A stretch of DNA of 51,340 bases from GW2011-AR5 sp041645025 (GTDB taxonomy: Archaea; Aenigmatarchaeota; Aenigmatarchaeia; GW2011-AR5), in contig JBAZQV010000002.1 of NCBI GenBank assembly GCA_041645025.1, forward strand, positions 1 through 51,340, written 5' to 3'. The translations under genes and the position numbers were made by a program. The notes below the pieces were generated by a model. That model searched no databases. It was not told the DNA's origin and was given only the letters and a program-made list of their open reading frames with translations. Below are positions 49,491 through 51,340 of this stretch, in pieces. Every line of letters starts with the position of its first letter. Position 1 is the stretch's first letter.

Positions 49491-49631
49491 TATAGCTCTA
49501 CAAGGAAACAAACAAGATATTATTTTCTTGTGAGCTATACATGGTTAAGCGAAGCTTAACCTGTACAGGAAAACCAAAAGTTTTCCATGTATGTGAACCC
49601 AGTAAATCATATCCGGAATCTTTGCTGGGTT
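49491..49631 (+). ncRNA. Highly structured leader or small RNA element
   Basis: Four helices fold in order. TATAGCTC (49491) pairs with GAGCTATA (49532). TACATG (49538) pairs with CATGTA (49586) and encloses two hairpins: GGTTAAGC-GAA-GCTTAACC (49543-49561) and GGAAAAC/GTTTTCC (49568-49586). Then AACCCAG (49596) pairs with CTGGGTT (49625). The element ends 22 nt before the next start. It could be a regulatory leader of the small membrane protein or an independent RNA. The class is not recognised. Confidence 0.55.
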
Positions 49632-49652
49632 AACTATAGTAGGTGATATATA

Positions 49653-49910
49653 ATGGCAAAAAAATCAAGAAATGCGAGAAGAACACCAAGAAAAGCACGC
49701 GAGAAGTCCATGCTTACACGCGAGGAATTCTTCCTGAACAAGCATGACGAAGAGAAAGTCCTGCTCTTTGTTACGGGCCTTGTTTTTGGCATGGGCCTTG
49801 TGGCAACTATAATGGACAAATTCCTTTTCGGCGGACTTGCGATGCTTGTAGTCGGCCTTGTGTTGCTTCTCTTGGAACTTAATGTAGAAGAAAAAGTGTA
49901 TAAAATTTAA
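49653..49910 (+). CDS. Small membrane protein with basic N-terminus (85 aa)
   Basis: An 85-aa protein: a very basic N-terminus (KKSRNARRTPRKAREKS), a soluble stretch and two transmembrane helices (about 37-54 and 57-75). GGTGAT lies 7 nt before the ATG. The basic start could contact RNA or lipid head groups. No family is recognised. A folded RNA element lies directly upstream. Confidence 0.65.
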   Translation: MAKKSRNARRTPRKAREKSMLTREEFFLNKHDEEKVLLFVTGLVFGMGLVATIMDKFLFGGLAMLVVGLVLLLLELNVEEKVYKI

Positions 49911-49932
49911 TTGTTTCTTTTCTTTTTTACAA

Positions 49933-50430
49933 TTAATCAGAGCTAGATGTTGGTAGGCAGAAAATTATCTTCTGCAATGTCCGTTCGGGTGTTTTTTTAT
50001 CGGTATTTATTACAGTCCCATAATCAAATGACATCAGTTTGTGGACAGCTTTAATGCTTTTTTCACCAATGCTTTTTCTTTTTACATCCCTGCGAATGCA
50101 CTCTTCGACATTTGCTTTTAGCGTAAATATGAAATGATGATAGGGAAGATTCTTAGTCAGATGGATTATTTGAGTTTTATGATAAAAACACCCGTCAAAT
50201 ATGACAATTCTACCTTTTTCCAGTTTCTTTATGGCCAGCGGGATCGTCAATTTATTTGCCTTTAGAAAATTTTCTTTTAGTATACATCGCCCTTTAACTG
50301 TGTCTAGCTTATTTTTGTGCAGTATAACGTCCATGGAAATATGATAACCTTTAATGCGCTTTGCCAATCTTTTTGATATTTCTGTCTTGCCTACGCCTGC
50401 TGGTCCCCTTATTATAATGTAGTAACTCAT
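49933..50430 (-). CDS. P-loop nucleotide kinase, paralogue of 13423-13914
   Basis: A 165-aa P-loop protein: Walker A GPAGVGKTE (9-17), IVIFDGCFY as the Walker B strand, VEECIRRDVKR as the lid region. It is clearly related along its length to the kinase at 13423. Substrate and pathway are unknown. The Walker A Lys is present, and the following residue is Thr, as required. It is convergent with the small membrane gene and stands alone on its strand. Confidence 0.8.
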   Translation of the reverse strand: MSYYIIIRGPAGVGKTEISKRLAKRIKGYHISMDVILHKNKLDTVKGRCILKENFLKANKLTIPLAIKKLEKGRIVIFDGCFYHKTQIIHLTKNLPYHHFIFTLKANVEECIRRDVKRKSIGEKSIKAVHKLMSFDYGTVINTDKKTPERTLQKIIFCLPTSSSD

Positions 50431-50559
50431 ACTTTACTGTAGTCTAATTTAGCTTAAATTTGAATTCCATCCTGTCTTCAGACAGTGCTTAGTTTGAGCT
50501 ATTTTGTAATTGCTAAATGCTTAAATTCTTCGCATCCTAAATTAGATTGGTGTGTTGAC

Positions 50560-50724
50560 ATGGAAAGGAAATATGAATACATTATCAAAGTAGATAACAA
50601 AGAAGTCTGGCGTGGAAAGACCCCGAAAGATAAATTAATAGAACTTAAAAAGAAAAATCCAAATAAAAAAGTTTCTATTGCTTGGGAGTCCGATGATGAT
50701 ATTCTTGTTGTTGTAATTAGTTGA
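50560..50724 (+). CDS. Small partner protein of a retropepsin-like gene (54 aa)
   Basis: A 54-residue protein (MERKYEYIIKVDNKEVWRGK through WESDDDILVVVIS) with alternating beta strands. I chose the ATG at 50560; the frame is open upstream, but that part is not coding-like. It ends 4 nt before the retropepsin-like gene. Such small proteins paired with aspartic-protease-like genes are common in archaeal genomes; the function is unclear. Confidence 0.6.
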   Translation: MERKYEYIIKVDNKEVWRGKTPKDKLIELKKKNPNKKVSIAWESDDDILVVVIS

Positions 50725-50728
50725 TACA

Positions 50729-51124
50729 ATGAAATTTTCTTACATCAAAAAAGAAAGTAGAATTTTAGGTCATGTTCTAAAACCGCTTATAAGCATAGAA
50801 ATCCTTTCCAAAGATGATTTATGGTATGGTTTGGACGAGGTCTTAGTTGACACGGGAGCGGATATAACTTTAATTCCTAAAAGTGTAGGTGAAGTTTTAG
50901 TTGGCGATATTACATTAGGTAAAAAGGCCGCAATCAAGGGCATAACACCCTTTGAGTTGATCATCTATATTCATAATTTGAAAATGAAGGTTATGAATAA
51001 AGAATTTGAAACAAGTATTGCTATAGCAGACTCAGACGATGTTCCGGCTGTTCTAGGTAGATTCAAGGCTCTAGATTTGTTCAATGCAGAATTCCTTAAA
51101 GGCAAAGAATTAATTCTTGATTGA
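50729..51124 (+). CDS. Retropepsin-like aspartic protease
   Basis: A 131-aa clan AA protein. The catalytic motif is VDTGADITLIP (D41-T42-G43), and AVLGR near 108-112 is the hydrophobic-Gly motif of the second half. One catalytic Asp per chain means an active dimer would be needed. There is no signal peptide, so it is cytoplasmic. The small upstream protein is probably co-translated. The substrate is unknown. Confidence 0.85.
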   Translation: MKFSYIKKESRILGHVLKPLISIEILSKDDLWYGLDEVLVDTGADITLIPKSVGEVLVGDITLGKKAAIKGITPFELIIYIHNLKMKVMNKEFETSIAIADSDDVPAVLGRFKALDLFNAEFLKGKELILD

Positions 51125-51153
51125 TTTAAAAACCATCCGATTGAAATAAAACT

Positions 51154-51340
51154 ATGACGCAAATAGAAGTTACGTTTCTTGGAACAACGGCAGGTATACC
51201 CACGGCCCACAGGAATCACGCTTCGCTCTACGTAAGATACCAGAGCGAAAACGAATTCTGTTATCTGTTTGACTGCGGCGAGGGCACGCAGCGGCAGATA
51301 TTTGCGAGCGGCCTGAACTTCATGCGCATCAATGAAATTT
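51154..51340 (+). CDS. rnz: Ribonuclease Z, N-terminal part
   Basis: The gene runs off the window edge. The visible 62 residues include VTFLGTTAGIPTAHRNHAS and LFDCGEGTQRQI, the family start with the strand leading into the metallo-beta-lactamase core. The HxHxDH motif is beyond the edge. RNase Z trims the 3' ends of pre-tRNAs. The ATG lies in AT-rich DNA with no clear ribosome-binding site. Confidence 0.92.
   Translation, partial: MTQIEVTFLGTTAGIPTAHRNHASLYVRYQSENEFCYLFDCGEGTQRQIFASGLNFMRINEI

Overview
This window is archaeal and has the look of a DPANN-type genome. It carries archaeal class I lysyl-tRNA synthetase, archaeal aspartyl-tRNA synthetase, Pus10, ribosomal protein L21e, RNA polymerase subunit F (Rpb4), a DUF655 protein, RNase HII, the start of RNase Z, TATA boxes close to start codons, and bulge-helix-bulge (BHB) introns. 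Small VapBC-like modules and giant membrane-anchored surface proteins with Asn-Thr-rich or Cys-rich repeats fit the same lineages. I cannot name the phylum from sequence alone.

Layout. 0-8.5 kb: a 2498-aa surface protein with immunoglobulin-like repeats and an overlapping 292-aa partner that shares its cytoplasmic helical module. 8.5-9.2 kb: a solo IS200-type transposase between two end hairpins. 9.2-13.4 kb: a four-gene cluster (radical SAM, methylthiotransferase-like, degenerate PTPS domain fused to TPRs, family 2 glycosyltransferase), then a P-loop kinase. 14.1-16.8 kb: lysS behind an AbrB/PIN module, divergent from a Doc-like gene. 16.9-21.2 kb: a site-2 protease, a second VapBC, repeats, a Tat lipoprotein and small genes. 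21.3-27.2 kb: a 1969-aa Cys-rich surface protein. 27.3-35.3 kb: the information-processing block (DUF655, L21e, rpoF, PP2C, Pus10, initiator tRNA, an RNase H-like gene, rnhB, aspS). 35.3-38.6 kb: two insertions around a relic aspS/ybaK junction. 38.8-49.5 kb: a 3.4-kaa surface protein with a Hint domain and a pilin-like neighbour. 49.5-51.3 kb: a folded intergenic element, a second P-loop kinase, a retropepsin-like gene and the start of rnz.

The strongest observations are two BHB-intron genes about 1 kb apart. The RNase HII gene is interrupted by an 18-nt insert with an in-frame TGA. The insert sits in an exact BHB fold, and removing it restores the catalytic IDESGRGP motif, so I infer a spliced archaeal mRNA. 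The initiator tRNA-Met gene is 187 nt long and gives a perfect 75-nt cloverleaf only if four separate introns (26, 14, 26 and 46 nt) are removed. Two are at unusual positions, in the anticodon stem and in the T loop.

A third notable observation is the aspS/ybaK region. The 3' ends of both genes recur as short fragments between the intact copies, with almost only synonymous differences. They bracket a HEPN-MNT module on one side and a somatomedin-B-like surface gene on the other. Several hairpin repeat families are shared between this insertion, the rpoF surroundings and the VapBC area.
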